Below are positions 13,210 through 21,929 of a DNA stretch of 35,042 nt, piece by piece. The DNA lies in NCBI RefSeq assembly GCF_009663775.1, contig NZ_RDBR01000024.1, forward strand, positions 1 through 35,042. The letters are read 5' to 3'. The stretch's first letter is position 1. Each line of letters starts with the position of its first letter. This stretch comes from Lactobacillus sp. 0.1XD8-4 (GTDB lineage Bacteria > Bacillota > Bacilli > Lactobacillales > Lactobacillaceae). A program made the translations under genes and the position numbers. The notes beneath the pieces are model-generated. The model saw only the letters and a program-made list of their open reading frames with translations, was not told the DNA's origin and ran no database searches.

Positions 13210-13654
13210 TGGTCTTATCAATGATAACTTTGATAGATTTCTGGAAAAAGTAGATCAAGGTTTTACGCTTAGTGAACGAAAGAAAGTAAATAAAGTTGGA
13301 GATAAAGTTTATGAGGAAGCAATGATTGCTTTCTTAAAACAACATAAACGGGATGCTATATATAAAAACGGTACACAGCATTTGGCGGATACACTAACAC
13401 ATGAAATTAAAGAAGACGGGCATTATGAGATTGGCTTCTCTAAAAAAGGGAAGAAAGCTTATATTGCTCGTTTTTTGAATGATGGTTGGAAGCCACGAAA
13501 CCAATACGGTGGTCCTTATGGTACGGCGCCAAAAGCTAAATATAGTGAGTGGCACGACTTTATTGCTCGTATTGGTAAAGAACGTGATCATGAAATGGGT
13601 AAACGGATGGCTGAACGGGCTAAAGAAATCATGGACGGAAAGGTAGGTAGATAA
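13202..13654 (+). CDS. Neck / tail-completion protein (HK97 gp10-like)
   Basis: 150 residues from ATG 13202 (TTG 13196 in frame is less likely); SD AAAGG at about 13187-13192. Basic, mixed alpha/beta, with a conserved-looking A-R-F-L-N-D-G-W-K-P-R patch and T-A-P-K-A-K-Y-S-E-W-H-D-F-I (about residues 97-125), typical of HK97 gp10-type neck proteins, which often carry G-T(or S)-x-x-x-x-A-x-P-F near this point. Overlaps the previous gene by 8 bases. Confidence 0.8.
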   Translation: MADGLINDNFDRFLEKVDQGFTLSERKKVNKVGDKVYEEAMIAFLKQHKRDAIYKNGTQHLADTLTHEIKEDGHYEIGFSKKGKKAYIARFLNDGWKPRNQYGGPYGTAPKAKYSEWHDFIARIGKERDHEMGKRMAERAKEIMDGKVGR

Positions 13655-13655
13655 G

Positions 13656-14054
13656 ATGACGCCTACTGCACGGATAGTGGGATTGTTAAGTGATAATGCG
13701 GATCACTTAGAAGATATTCTTATTGATAATATTTGTGCCTACATGATTGACGAAGAGAACGTCGACAATACACATCCAATCCTTGTTGTTTCCGAAGATA
13801 ACGACGGTCAACGTGACATAGGGAATAACACGATTCTTTCAACAATTAAACGAATATCAATCATGTTTTATTACCCTATTAACTTTGATGGAGATATGGA
13901 CTCAATTGAGAAATCAGTTGAGTCCTTTTTATACGCCCACGGAATCCGACGTTATCTCAATGCAGGACATGTAATGACTCCAGACACTAAAAATATAACG
14001 AACACATTGAAATTTAATTACAAACAAGATGAAATCACAGAGGAGGACAACTAA
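13656..14054 (+). CDS. Tail terminator-type protein (DUF806-like)
   Basis: 132 residues; ATG 13656 one base after the previous stop; SD AAAGGTAGG. Beta-rich with an acidic middle (E-D-N-D-G-Q-R-D-I-G-N-N-T) and a Y-Y-P-I-N-F-D strand. In related Lactobacillus phages the gene in this place belongs to the DUF806 family and serves as the tail terminator between neck and tail tube. Its stop overlaps the tail tube start (TAATG). Confidence 0.75.
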   Translation: MTPTARIVGLLSDNADHLEDILIDNICAYMIDEENVDNTHPILVVSEDNDGQRDIGNNTILSTIKRISIMFYYPINFDGDMDSIEKSVESFLYAHGIRRYLNAGHVMTPDTKNITNTLKFNYKQDEITEEDN

Positions 14055-14758
14055 TGGCTAATATTGGTCTGAAAACGCTCTATGTTGCATTGAAAAATGA
14101 AGATGGAACCACCATTGTAGATGCAACTAAAGGCCTTTCTGAAGCTGGTGTTTACGCAATTGATACCAATAAGTCACACCTTAACTTAGGTGCGCAAACT
14201 GCTAATATTTCAGCGCTTTCTGGAACACCAACAAAGATTAACGGTAACAATGAAGTGGTAGATATTTCTAATCCACCTTCTTCACCAACTGTTGCAATTA
14301 CAGCTAACTTAATTAATCCGGAAGTTAAGCAAAAACTGCTTGGTCGCCAACAACTTCCCAGTGGTATTTGGGTAGACTCTGATAAGCCTACTTATGCAGG
14401 ATTGATGATCGTTTCTCAATCTCCAGCAACGTTGGAAGATGTTTACTACAGTTTTGGTATGGGTGTCTTTACTGAAACTACTCAAATTGTTCAAACCAAC
14501 ACAGATACGGCCGAAACTCGTGAAAGCGATACTTTAACGTTCACTTCCATGGGCTTTTCTTACTTTAATGGTAAGAACTACGGCTTTGCACGTGCCGGGC
14601 AAACTGGTTTTGATAAGCAAAAGCTTTTCGATACTGTCTTCCCTGGACAAACTTTTGTTACTGCAAGTAAGGACGGTACTCTTGATCCTTCATTACATGG
14701 AGGTCAAGCAGTTGATGTCCGAACTGATGGCGAGAAGGAAGCTGGCGTGGGAAAATAA
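14054..14758 (+). CDS. Major tail (tube) protein
   Basis: 234 residues; ATG 14054 overlapping the previous stop; SD GAGGA (14040-14045). The start N-I-G-L-K-T-L-Y-V-A-L, then S-P-T-V-A-I-T-A-N-L-I-N and P-T-Y-A-G-L-M-I-V-S-Q-S are typical of phi13/TP901-type tube proteins of Lactobacillus phages. The C-terminal E-A-G-V-G-K is followed by TAA, but a perfect slippery heptamer at the stop and a downstream hairpin suggest a -1 shift into a 23-codon extension. The long form would have 257 residues. Confidence 0.92.
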   Translation: MANIGLKTLYVALKNEDGTTIVDATKGLSEAGVYAIDTNKSHLNLGAQTANISALSGTPTKINGNNEVVDISNPPSSPTVAITANLINPEVKQKLLGRQQLPSGIWVDSDKPTYAGLMIVSQSPATLEDVYYSFGMGVFTETTQIVQTNTDTAETRESDTLTFTSMGFSYFNGKNYGFARAGQTGFDKQKLFDTVFPGQTFVTASKDGTLDPSLHGGQAVDVRTDGEKEAGVGK

Positions 14759-14779
14759 CAACCCCACAACCAAGTGGGG
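14749..14779 (+). promoter_or_regulatory. Canonical -1 frameshift signal at the tail tube stop codon
   Basis: G-GGA-AAA (14749-14755) is a textbook X-XXY-YYZ heptamer, in frame and directly followed by TAA. A perfect stem CCCCAC (14762-14767) / GTGGGG (14774-14779) starts six bases after it, the usual spacing. Confidence 0.85.
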
Positions 14780-14826
14780 CGCCCACTGAAGTAATTAATC
14801 CAGACGGTAGCTCAACTACCGCTTAA
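14755..14826 (+). CDS. Frameshift extension of the tail tube protein (23 aa)
   Basis: In the -1 frame from ATA 14755 the DNA reads I-T-T-P-Q-P-S-G-A-P-T-E-V-I-N-P-D-G-S-S-T-T-A and stops at TAA 14824. No own start or SD. The first eight residues resemble the start of the capsid extension (I-T-S-P-S-G). A small fraction of tube subunits would carry this flexible Pro/Ser/Thr tail on the tube surface. In phage A2 the tail protein is also reported to use frameshifting. Confidence 0.75.
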   Translation: MTTPQPSGAPTEVINPDGSSTTA

Positions 14827-14904
14827 AAAGAAATAACAGAGACGAGTAATAGTGAGACGTAACTAATACATAGACTTAAATTAAATATAGAAGGAGTTTT
14901 AACA

Positions 14905-15306
14905 ATGGCGAAAACAGTAACATTAAAGGCAACTAACGTACTTAGTAAAGATTTTACAATTATGGACTCAATGGGAAACATCAAGAAGATCAATGAAGGA
15001 ATTAAGCAAATTTACAAGCGCATTGATGCTCTTGACCAAAAGAAAGAAACAGTTCTTTTTGCTGAATATAACGAAGTAATTACTGATGAAGTAGTTAAGC
15101 AGGTTGCTAAGTTATTAAATCTTAGCAAGGATGATGCTAAGAAGTTAGAAGATATGTCTTATAACGATTTATTTACTTTCTATTCAACAGCAGTTAGCGA
15201 ATTTACTGGAATGACTACTCCAAGTGTTCGTAAGATGCAAGAAAACCAAGCAAAAGCAATGCAAGCCTTAAATAATGAGGACCCAAAACAAAGTTCCGAA
15301 AATTAA
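14905..15306 (+). CDS. Tail assembly chaperone, short form (gpG-like)
   Basis: 133 residues; ATG 14905 with SD AGAAGGAG (14890-14897). Soluble, helical, rich in Lys and Asp, with a Q/K/N-rich end. It lies between the tail tube and tape measure genes, the fixed place of the lambda G/GT pair, and an open -1 frame follows. The slippery C-CCA-AAA (15282-15288) lies six codons before its stop. The protein binds the tape measure and guides tube polymerisation. Confidence 0.88.
   Translation: MAKTVTLKATNVLSKDFTIMDSMGNIKKINEGIKQIYKRIDALDQKKETVLFAEYNEVITDEVVKQVAKLLNLSKDDAKKLEDMSYNDLFTFYSTAVSEFTGMTTPSVRKMQENQAKAMQALNNEDPKQSSEN
15282..15289 (+). promoter_or_regulatory. -1 slippery site of the tail chaperone gene
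   Basis: C-CCA-AAA-C in the gpG-like reading frame (codons CCA 15283, AAA 15286). The same heptamer serves frameshifts in other Lactobacillus phages. No strong hairpin follows, as often in chaperone genes. Confidence 0.85.
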
Positions 15307-15497
15307 TTATTGATTTAGATGATCTTACAGAAGATATCGATTATATGGCCCAAGAAGCCATGAGTAACGGTATTCTTCCTAGTGATTTTTACAAATCGTC
15401 ATTTAGCGATGTGATGGCAGCACAAAATGCTAAATCAAGAAAGGATCGTCCACAAGATCCATTAACTTTGGTTGGCTCAGATGCCTTTACATTCTAA
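15288..15497 (+). CDS. Tail assembly chaperone T-part of the frameshifted fusion (gpGT-like)
   Basis: After the -1 shift at AAA 15286, translation continues from ACA 15288 for 69 codons to TAA 15495. The segment has T-K-F-R-K-L-I-I-D-L-D-D-L, then Y-M-A-Q-E-A-M-S-N-G-I-L-P-S-D-F-Y and V-M-A-A-Q-N, the usual look of the second chaperone domain. It has no start codon or SD of its own. The long form totals 197 residues and recruits tube subunits to the tape measure. Confidence 0.85.
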   Translation, partial: TKFRKLIIDLDDLTEDIDYMAQEAMSNGILPSDFYKSSFSDVMAAQNAKSRKDRPQDPLTLVGSDAFTF

Positions 15498-15524
15498 AAA
15501 TTTTGAGGAAAGGAGGAAAAATAG

Positions 15525-18500
15525 ATGGCTGTAATTGAAGGGTATACATTTGCCGTTGATATGCAAGATCGTGGTGTTGTAGCTAGCTTGCGCCAAATGC
15601 GAAGTGCTGCAAGTGCAATGAAAGCTGAAATGCGTGCTGGATTTGAAACGATTCGACAAGGTGAAGGTTCAATCTCTGCATATAATTTTAAGATTGAACA
15701 ATCTGAACGTCAGATTGAAAATTATAAAAATATACAGAAAGAGCTTCGTGGAGAACTAGAAAAACTTTCCAAAGCACGTGAAAAGCAAATCGAAGAGACG
15801 AAAAAGTATGCTGATGCTAACTCGGAAGAAGCGCAAAAAGTTCAGCGTGCTTTTGACGAAACCGAAAAGAAGTATGCCAGTACGGTTCGTCAGATTGAAA
15901 ATGCTCAACATCAAATTAATAAATTAACCCAAGGAATTGAAGAATCGCGAAATTCTATTCTTCAATTCAATACTGGTTTAGCTCGTACACGTACAGAAGC
16001 GCAAAGTGTTAAATCAGTAATGGATGGCTATGTTAGATCGGTTAATAGTCAAGGAAATGCTTTTCGCACAGCTAAAGCTCAAGTAGAATCCTACAAGTTA
16101 CAGCATAGAGCATTAATTAACCAATTTCGAGCAGAAGTTAGTGAAACAAATCGCCTACAGTCTAAAGTAAACGGACTGCGTAATAGCTACTATCAGCAAC
16201 AAGCAAAAGTTAATCAAGCTGTACGTGAGCATGGGAAGGCATCTGGTGAATACCGACAAGAGGCAGCTGCTCTTGCTGGATTGAGTGAGAAAATCACTAA
16301 AACAAATTCTGAGTACGCAAAGCAAATTACCCAAGCGTTGAAGGTACGGACCTCAATCAATGAAATTTCACGAGCAGAACGTAGCGTAACTGATGGCGGA
16401 ATTTCTCGGTTAAGTCGTGCAATGAATAACCTTGATACTAACGCACGGCGAGCTACTTCGCATACACGAGAATGGGCGCAATCAATGCGGGGCGGTTTTG
16501 CAGTCGCTTCAATGGCAATGATACCTTTTGGAGCTGCGGTAGGTAAATCCGTTCAAATGTCGTCAGAATTACAAGCGCAATGGGTTACTACAAAGAACTT
16601 ATTAGTAACTGGTGGTGAAAAGGTATCAGATGTTACTAAAACGGTTGGTCAAATGCAACGCGATGCAAGCAAGTATTCAAAAGAGTACGGATTCTCGCAA
16701 AAAGAAATTGCTGATCAATATACGGAACTGGTTAAGCGAGGATATACCTCAGAGGCGGCTTTAGGATCAATGAAATCGATGCTAGAAGCTGCACGAGCTT
16801 CTGGGGATGATTTTAATGATGTTGTTCAAAGTTCCTCACAAGTTTTAGATGCCTTTGGATTACAAGGTAAAACAGCAGCAGAACAAATGAGAAACACTGA
16901 TAGGGTTGTTAACTCAATGGCATATTCTGCTGATATGACCGCTACTTCTTTCAAAGACCTTGGGGTAGCAATGAGTTATGTTTCTGCTAGTGCCAGTCAG
17001 GCAGGTTTCAGCGTAGAAGAAACTTCTGCTGCAATTGGTATCCTTTCTAATTCTGGTGTTGAAGCGTCTAAGGCCGGTACTGGATTACGAAAGGTTATTA
17101 ATAGTATCCTGGCACCTACTGACAATGCACAAGCAGCTTTACAAAAAGTTGGATTAAGTATTGATGACTTCAAGAAAAAAGATGGTTCTTTGAAGTCGAT
17201 GGCTGATATCTTTAAGTTGATTAATGATCACACCAAAGACTTAGGAAAAGCAGATAAGGGTGCATTTTTTAAAGCCTTATTCGGTACAACTGGTCAGCAA
17301 GCTGGTACTATCCTTGCTCAATCAATGGATAGTATGGCAAAAGGTAATAAAAATCTTGAAGAATTAACTGCTAATGTTAAAAAAGCCGAAAAAGGTAATG
17401 GTTATGTTCATGAATTAGCTACCAAGAATATGCAATCAACCCAAATGGAAATGAAGAAGTTAAAAATGAATATTCAAGATATTGCAATTAATCTTGGAAA
17501 TAAACTTCTTCCAGCTGTTAATGATGTGGCGAAAGCTGTGAGTGACTGGGTTGGATCAAAAGATGGACAAAAAGCGATCGGTGATTTCAGCAATAGTGTT
17601 TCTAGTGCTGGACGAGCAGTTGGACGACACTCTAAATCCATTCTTCAATTTGTTGGCGGTTTTGTTGAAGGCTTATCTGGCATCGTTAAATTCGGTGGTG
17701 CAGCTACTAAAATTATATTGAACTTGTTTAGCGCAATTGGCAGATTTACTGGACTATCAAAAAGTAGTGGAAACCTTCCTAAATATTTAGGTGAATTATC
17801 TGGTGCGCTTATTGGTATGGTTGGCGCTTTTAAGCTACTTAAATCTGTTACTAACGGCATGAGTGCAGTTCGTCAAGACATTAAATCGGCTTTACATTTA
17901 GATGGTGTCACTGCTGAACAGTCCAAAATTGACCTTGAAAATAAAAAGCTTCAAGAAAATATCGAACTCTGGAAGCGCCATAATGAGGTTTCTGGTGGAA
18001 GTTCTGATATTGGTAGCAATACAACAGCCAGTACAGTTGAAAAGGCCAGTAAGAATTCTGAAAAAGTACCAACTTCTACTATCGAAGAAGAGTTACCCTC
18101 TCGGACAAAGTTACGACATGCTGGAGAAGTTCGCGGTAGTAGTGTTGCTAAAGGAGTTCGTGGGGGATTAGTTCGTGGACTCAAAGGAACCGCTAATCTC
18201 GTGATCATGACTATAACATCTGGCGTGCTTGATCTTGACATGGTAGTAGCGCTTGGTAAGAAGATAGGCCAATTATTATTAAAGGGTTTTAAAATAAGTT
18301 GGAAGATTGGAAAGTGGATTACTAAGCCTTTCACTAAACTCATTGATAGTAATGCCGTACGTCAAATATTTGGTTTTCCAACTAAAGAGGTAGCTCAGCA
18401 AGGAACAAAAGTTGGAACAAATTTCACTCAAGGAATAAAACAATCATTGAAGAATGCTAAAAGTAAATTTTCAATTAATGGTTTATTCAAGAGTACAGGA

Positions 18501-21080
18501 AAGCACGCTGCTCAGAGCGGAAAAGATGTTGGAAAATCGTTTGTAGAGAGTGCAAGTAAGTCAGTTGAAAAATCTCCAAAGAAAATTACCTTTACTAATT
18601 TATTTAAGGGTTCTGGTAAACATGCAGCAACTAGTGGAGCTAAAGCAGGAACATCTTTTGTAGAAAGTGCCGGTAAAACTGCAACAAAGAGTAGTAAGCT
18701 TTTAACTTATGGAAAAACTCTAGGAAGTAAAATGGGTGGTGCTGCTACCGTTGCGTTTGGGGCAATCGACTTATTGCAAGCATTAACTACAAGCAACCAC
18801 AAGAACCGTGCTAAAAAAGTTGGTGAATCACTTGGTTCAACTGCGGGTGCAGCTGGTGGTATGGCAATTGGGGCTACTTTAGGAAGTGCAGTTCCCGGAA
18901 TTGGAACAGTGATTGGAGGAACTTTAGGAAGCATAATTGGTGGAGTTGCAGGTGGGCACATTGGAAAATCACTTGGAAAAGCTTGGCCCCAAATTAAAAA
19001 GGGCGCTTCTAAGGCTGCTAAAGGTATTGGTAAGTTATTTCAAGCGCCCTTTAAATGGGCTTATGGTCAAGGGCAAAAGTTTGGCAAGTGGTTAAATAAA
19101 CAATTTAGCTCTAAAAATCGGAAGAACTCAAAACGTAGTAATTTCTCTACTAAAGACCTTAAACTCATCCAACAGATGACCAAGGCAGTAAACGGATACA
19201 CACGTTCGTTGAAGAATCTTCAAAAAATTAAGATGAAGAATTACTTTAACTCAATGGCTAAAGATATTCGAAAGTCAAAAATTAATAAAGAGCTTTCTTC
19301 AATGGATAAGAGTACTCGTCAAGCGGCTCGTAATTGGAAAAATCTGGCTAAGCCAATTCGGAATGTAGCTTCTTCTTTTAGAGTACTACAAAAATCAATT
19401 AGGACTTTAGCGGGTAAGCGTAATGGTTTAACTTCCGTCGATAGGGATATTCGTAATCTTTACCGCACCATTCGTAAGAATCCATTTGGCCGACTTATTG
19501 CTCAACAGGCTAATATCGCTAACAAGGCGATGAGCGGTAAGAAGTCTGGCTTTGTCAATGAATTTAATCGTCAAACACGTTCAATGGATCGTGCATTGCG
19601 TTCTTTCAGACGTGAATTTGATCGCGATTGGAGAAGTACCTGGTCTGGATTAGATCGTCCAGTGAGTCGGAATTTAGGATCTGCTAGTCGTTCTGTAGAT
19701 AGGTATCTTGATGATATTCAAAGTACTCGTTCTAAGTTTAGTAGTTCATTTCTTAAAGGTTGGGATAGTTGGATTGATGATGTTGTAAGTAATTTCCGTA
19801 AAGGATTTAATAAACTCCCTGGATATGCTCAATCATCAATGAAAGATATTATTAGTCGCTTGAATAAAGGGATTAGCGGTATCAACTCAACTATCAGCAA
19901 CTTTGGTGGTGACAAGAAATTATCTACTATTTCTTATGCTAACGGTACTAATGGCGGACATCCGGGTGGTCATATGCTTGTTAATGATTCAGTTCGCCCT
20001 CATTGGAAAGAACTTGTGCTATTTCCTAATGGGCAAGCGTTACTTCCCCAACATCGAAATACCCTCATTCCAAACGCTCCACGCGGTACACAAGTATTGA
20101 GCGGTGAAAGCACTTATAAGTTTATGAATTCAATTGGGGTTCATAAATATGCTAATGGGACATTATCCGAATCAGAAATGGATAAATTATCTGAGCAATT
20201 TGAAAAACATCCAGAGGAAGCTGCTAAAACATTGATCCTTAAAATGACTAACTGGAATTCAAGAGTTCCACTTGTAGCCGACCTAGGACCAGCTTCTGCT
20301 ATTGCATTTGCAAAAGCTATTTCTAATGTTTTGAAAGATCAAATGGCGTCTGAGGCTAATCCGGGTGGTGCTGGCGTAGCACGTTGGCGTCCTGTAATTA
20401 TTAAGGCTTTCCATGCTTTAGGTGTTGATCCAGCAGGTTGGAAAGTTAATAAATTACTAAAACAGATTGAAACAGAATCGGGTGGCGATCCACACGCTTG
20501 GCAAGGTATTCATGATGTTAACTCAGGTGGTAATGAAGCTCGAGGGCTACTTCAATTTGCCGGTTCAACATGGGCTGCTGATGCGTTGCCCGGACATACA
20601 GATTGGCGAAGTGGATACAATGAAATTCTTGCCGCTATTAATGTTCTTGAACATGGTGGCGAAGGAGGTTGGGGTAACGTTGGTATGGGTCATGGTTGGG
20701 CAACTGGTGGTTTTGCCACTAAGCATGGACTATATGAAGTTGCTGAACAAGGACTTCCAGAAGCTATTATCCCGCTAGATATTAATAAACGTCCGCGTGC
20801 TTTATCTTTGATTGATCATACTCTTGATAAGATGGAACAAGATGGGGGTGGAACTGGTGGTTTACGTAGTCGGAGAGCGCAAAGCCAGTCTAATGATGAA
20901 ACTACCGCTTATCTTAAACAAGCTGTTACTTTCTTAGCGCAGATTGTTGGCCTAAATAAACAACAAATCGATGCTATTTTGGCTAATGGTAGCAATAATA
21001 TAAGTGCACGGCGTAAACGAGCACAATTTTATAGTAGTTATGGTAAAGATCAGAAGTTAAATGATTATATGAGCTATTAG
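15525..21080 (+). CDS. Tape measure protein with internal transglycosylase-like domain
   Basis: 1851 residues; ATG 15525 with SD AAAGGAGG (15510-15517). N-terminal coiled coil (about 40-300), TP901-type tape measure core (about 340-620), then tandem ~38-residue repeats with L-F-K-x-x-G-K-H-A-A-x-S-G (about 985-1065), and a Gly-rich hydrophobic zipper (about 1105-1155). A lytic transglycosylase-like domain lies at about 1615-1725, with catalytic Glu in Q-I-E-T-E-S-G-G-D-P (about 1648) and A-R-G-L-L-Q-F-A. It sets tail length: at about 1.5 Angstrom per residue the tail would be near 280 nm, long for the group. The enzyme domain probably helps wall penetration. Confidence 0.95.
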   Translation: MAVIEGYTFAVDMQDRGVVASLRQMRSAASAMKAEMRAGFETIRQGEGSISAYNFKIEQSERQIENYKNIQKELRGELEKLSKAREKQIEETKKYADANSEEAQKVQRAFDETEKKYASTVRQIENAQHQINKLTQGIEESRNSILQFNTGLARTRTEAQSVKSVMDGYVRSVNSQGNAFRTAKAQVESYKLQHRALINQFRAEVSETNRLQSKVNGLRNSYYQQQAKVNQAVREHGKASGEYRQEAAALAGLSEKITKTNSEYAKQITQALKVRTSINEISRAERSVTDGGISRLSRAMNNLDTNARRATSHTREWAQSMRGGFAVASMAMIPFGAAVGKSVQMSSELQAQWVTTKNLLVTGGEKVSDVTKTVGQMQRDASKYSKEYGFSQKEIADQYTELVKRGYTSEAALGSMKSMLEAARASGDDFNDVVQSSSQVLDAFGLQGKTAAEQMRNTDRVVNSMAYSADMTATSFKDLGVAMSYVSASASQAGFSVEETSAAIGILSNSGVEASKAGTGLRKVINSILAPTDNAQAALQKVGLSIDDFKKKDGSLKSMADIFKLINDHTKDLGKADKGAFFKALFGTTGQQAGTILAQSMDSMAKGNKNLEELTANVKKAEKGNGYVHELATKNMQSTQMEMKKLKMNIQDIAINLGNKLLPAVNDVAKAVSDWVGSKDGQKAIGDFSNSVSSAGRAVGRHSKSILQFVGGFVEGLSGIVKFGGAATKIILNLFSAIGRFTGLSKSSGNLPKYLGELSGALIGMVGAFKLLKSVTNGMSAVRQDIKSALHLDGVTAEQSKIDLENKKLQENIELWKRHNEVSGGSSDIGSNTTASTVEKASKNSEKVPTSTIEEELPSRTKLRHAGEVRGSSVAKGVRGGLVRGLKGTANLVIMTITSGVLDLDMVVALGKKIGQLLLKGFKISWKIGKWITKPFTKLIDSNAVRQIFGFPTKEVAQQGTKVGTNFTQGIKQSLKNAKSKFSINGLFKSTGKHAAQSGKDVGKSFVESASKSVEKSPKKITFTNLFKGSGKHAATSGAKAGTSFVESAGKTATKSSKLLTYGKTLGSKMGGAATVAFGAIDLLQALTTSNHKNRAKKVGESLGSTAGAAGGMAIGATLGSAVPGIGTVIGGTLGSIIGGVAGGHIGKSLGKAWPQIKKGASKAAKGIGKLFQAPFKWAYGQGQKFGKWLNKQFSSKNRKNSKRSNFSTKDLKLIQQMTKAVNGYTRSLKNLQKIKMKNYFNSMAKDIRKSKINKELSSMDKSTRQAARNWKNLAKPIRNVASSFRVLQKSIRTLAGKRNGLTSVDRDIRNLYRTIRKNPFGRLIAQQANIANKAMSGKKSGFVNEFNRQTRSMDRALRSFRREFDRDWRSTWSGLDRPVSRNLGSASRSVDRYLDDIQSTRSKFSSSFLKGWDSWIDDVVSNFRKGFNKLPGYAQSSMKDIISRLNKGISGINSTISNFGGDKKLSTISYANGTNGGHPGGHMLVNDSVRPHWKELVLFPNGQALLPQHRNTLIPNAPRGTQVLSGESTYKFMNSIGVHKYANGTLSESEMDKLSEQFEKHPEEAAKTLILKMTNWNSRVPLVADLGPASAIAFAKAISNVLKDQMASEANPGGAGVARWRPVIIKAFHALGVDPAGWKVNKLLKQIETESGGDPHAWQGIHDVNSGGNEARGLLQFAGSTWAADALPGHTDWRSGYNEILAAINVLEHGGEGGWGNVGMGHGWATGGFATKHGLYEVAEQGLPEAIIPLDINKRPRALSLIDHTLDKMEQDGGGTGGLRSRRAQSQSNDETTAYLKQAVTFLAQIVGLNKQQIDAILANGSNNISARRKRAQFYSSYGKDQKLNDYMSY

Positions 21081-21095
21081 GAGGTGGATTATCTG

Positions 21096-21929
21096 GTGCA
21101 AAATCCTCAATTATATCTAAAAATTGGTGATGGAAATGAATTTAATATTGCTGATAAGGTTCAAGGCCTAAGATATCTAGGAGATAATTCAACTCCAGTA
21201 ATTAATAATTCATTTCTTGATATTGCTGGAGTAGATGGAAGTCAATTTCAATACTCAACCTTTTCTCGATATCAGATTGTTGCAAATTTCTTTTTGAGAT
21301 TTTCCGATTGGCAAGACTTTAAACTTGCTAAACATCAATTTTATCGAATCTTTGGTCAACGTAAATTAATAAGAATGCGAACGGACGTGGAATCTTCCAT
21401 TGTCCGCTTTGTTTATCCCAATTTGCCTGAAATAAAACCAAGCCAAGATTATGCTCATGATGCGTTAATTACAATGAACTTTGATAATCCGTCAGGTTAT
21501 CGCTATTCGTTATATCGTAGTAACTCTTTATATGACTTTCCTTCGGGCTCTGTTCAGTTTGGAGAATTGGGATTAGACCATGCTCCTGTTTATCACTTTA
21601 CTACCAGTAATTTTCAAGTTTTTAATCCAAGTGATATTGCAATTGATCCTTATGGACAAAAACATGACTTACAAATTGTTTGTCACTTTAATGGAAGTTC
21701 AATGAAAATTACAAATTCAACTAACGGGAGTGAGTGGGAATATCAAAAAGCCTCTAATGGATCCGAAACAATAATTCTTAACGGAATTAATACAACGCTT
21801 AATGGACAACCAGCAAGCGCTAATACTGATTACGGAAATCTTATTTTAGATACTGGCTGGAATAATATTGCTGTTACCGGTGCAAACAGCATAGACATTA
21901 CTTTCAGCTTTCCTTTTATTTATCTATGA
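21096..21929 (+). CDS. dit: Distal tail protein (Dit, Sipho_tail family)
   Basis: 277 residues from GTG 21096, ten bases after the SD AGGAGGT (21079-21085); the earlier GTG 21084 lies in the SD. Features: N-terminal I-A-G-V-D-G-S-Q-F-Q-Y-S-T-F motif (about residues 44-57), F-F-L-R-F-S-D-W-Q-D-F, and C-terminal D-T-G-W-N-N-I-A-V-T-G-A-N. These mark the Dit family hub that joins the tube to the tail tip. The length (277) suggests an N-terminal ring domain and a C-terminal galectin-like beta domain. It overlaps the next gene by ATGA. Confidence 0.9.
   Translation: MQNPQLYLKIGDGNEFNIADKVQGLRYLGDNSTPVINNSFLDIAGVDGSQFQYSTFSRYQIVANFFLRFSDWQDFKLAKHQFYRIFGQRKLIRMRTDVESSIVRFVYPNLPEIKPSQDYAHDALITMNFDNPSGYRYSLYRSNSLYDFPSGSVQFGELGLDHAPVYHFTTSNFQVFNPSDIAIDPYGQKHDLQIVCHFNGSSMKITNSTNGSEWEYQKASNGSETIILNGINTTLNGQPASANTDYGNLILDTGWNNIAVTGANSIDITFSFPFIYL

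Noticed and set aside
15296-15306. C-GAA-AAT at the end of the short chaperone as the slip site
   Set aside because: The heptamer does not fit X-XXY-YYZ, and a shift to CGA/AAA needs mismatches; C-CCA-AAA at 15282 is canonical and in frame.
17645-18961. Minus-strand open frames of 70-130 codons in the tape measure gene
   Set aside because: No SDs, Pro/Ser-rich shadow composition, and they lie inside an undisputed gene.
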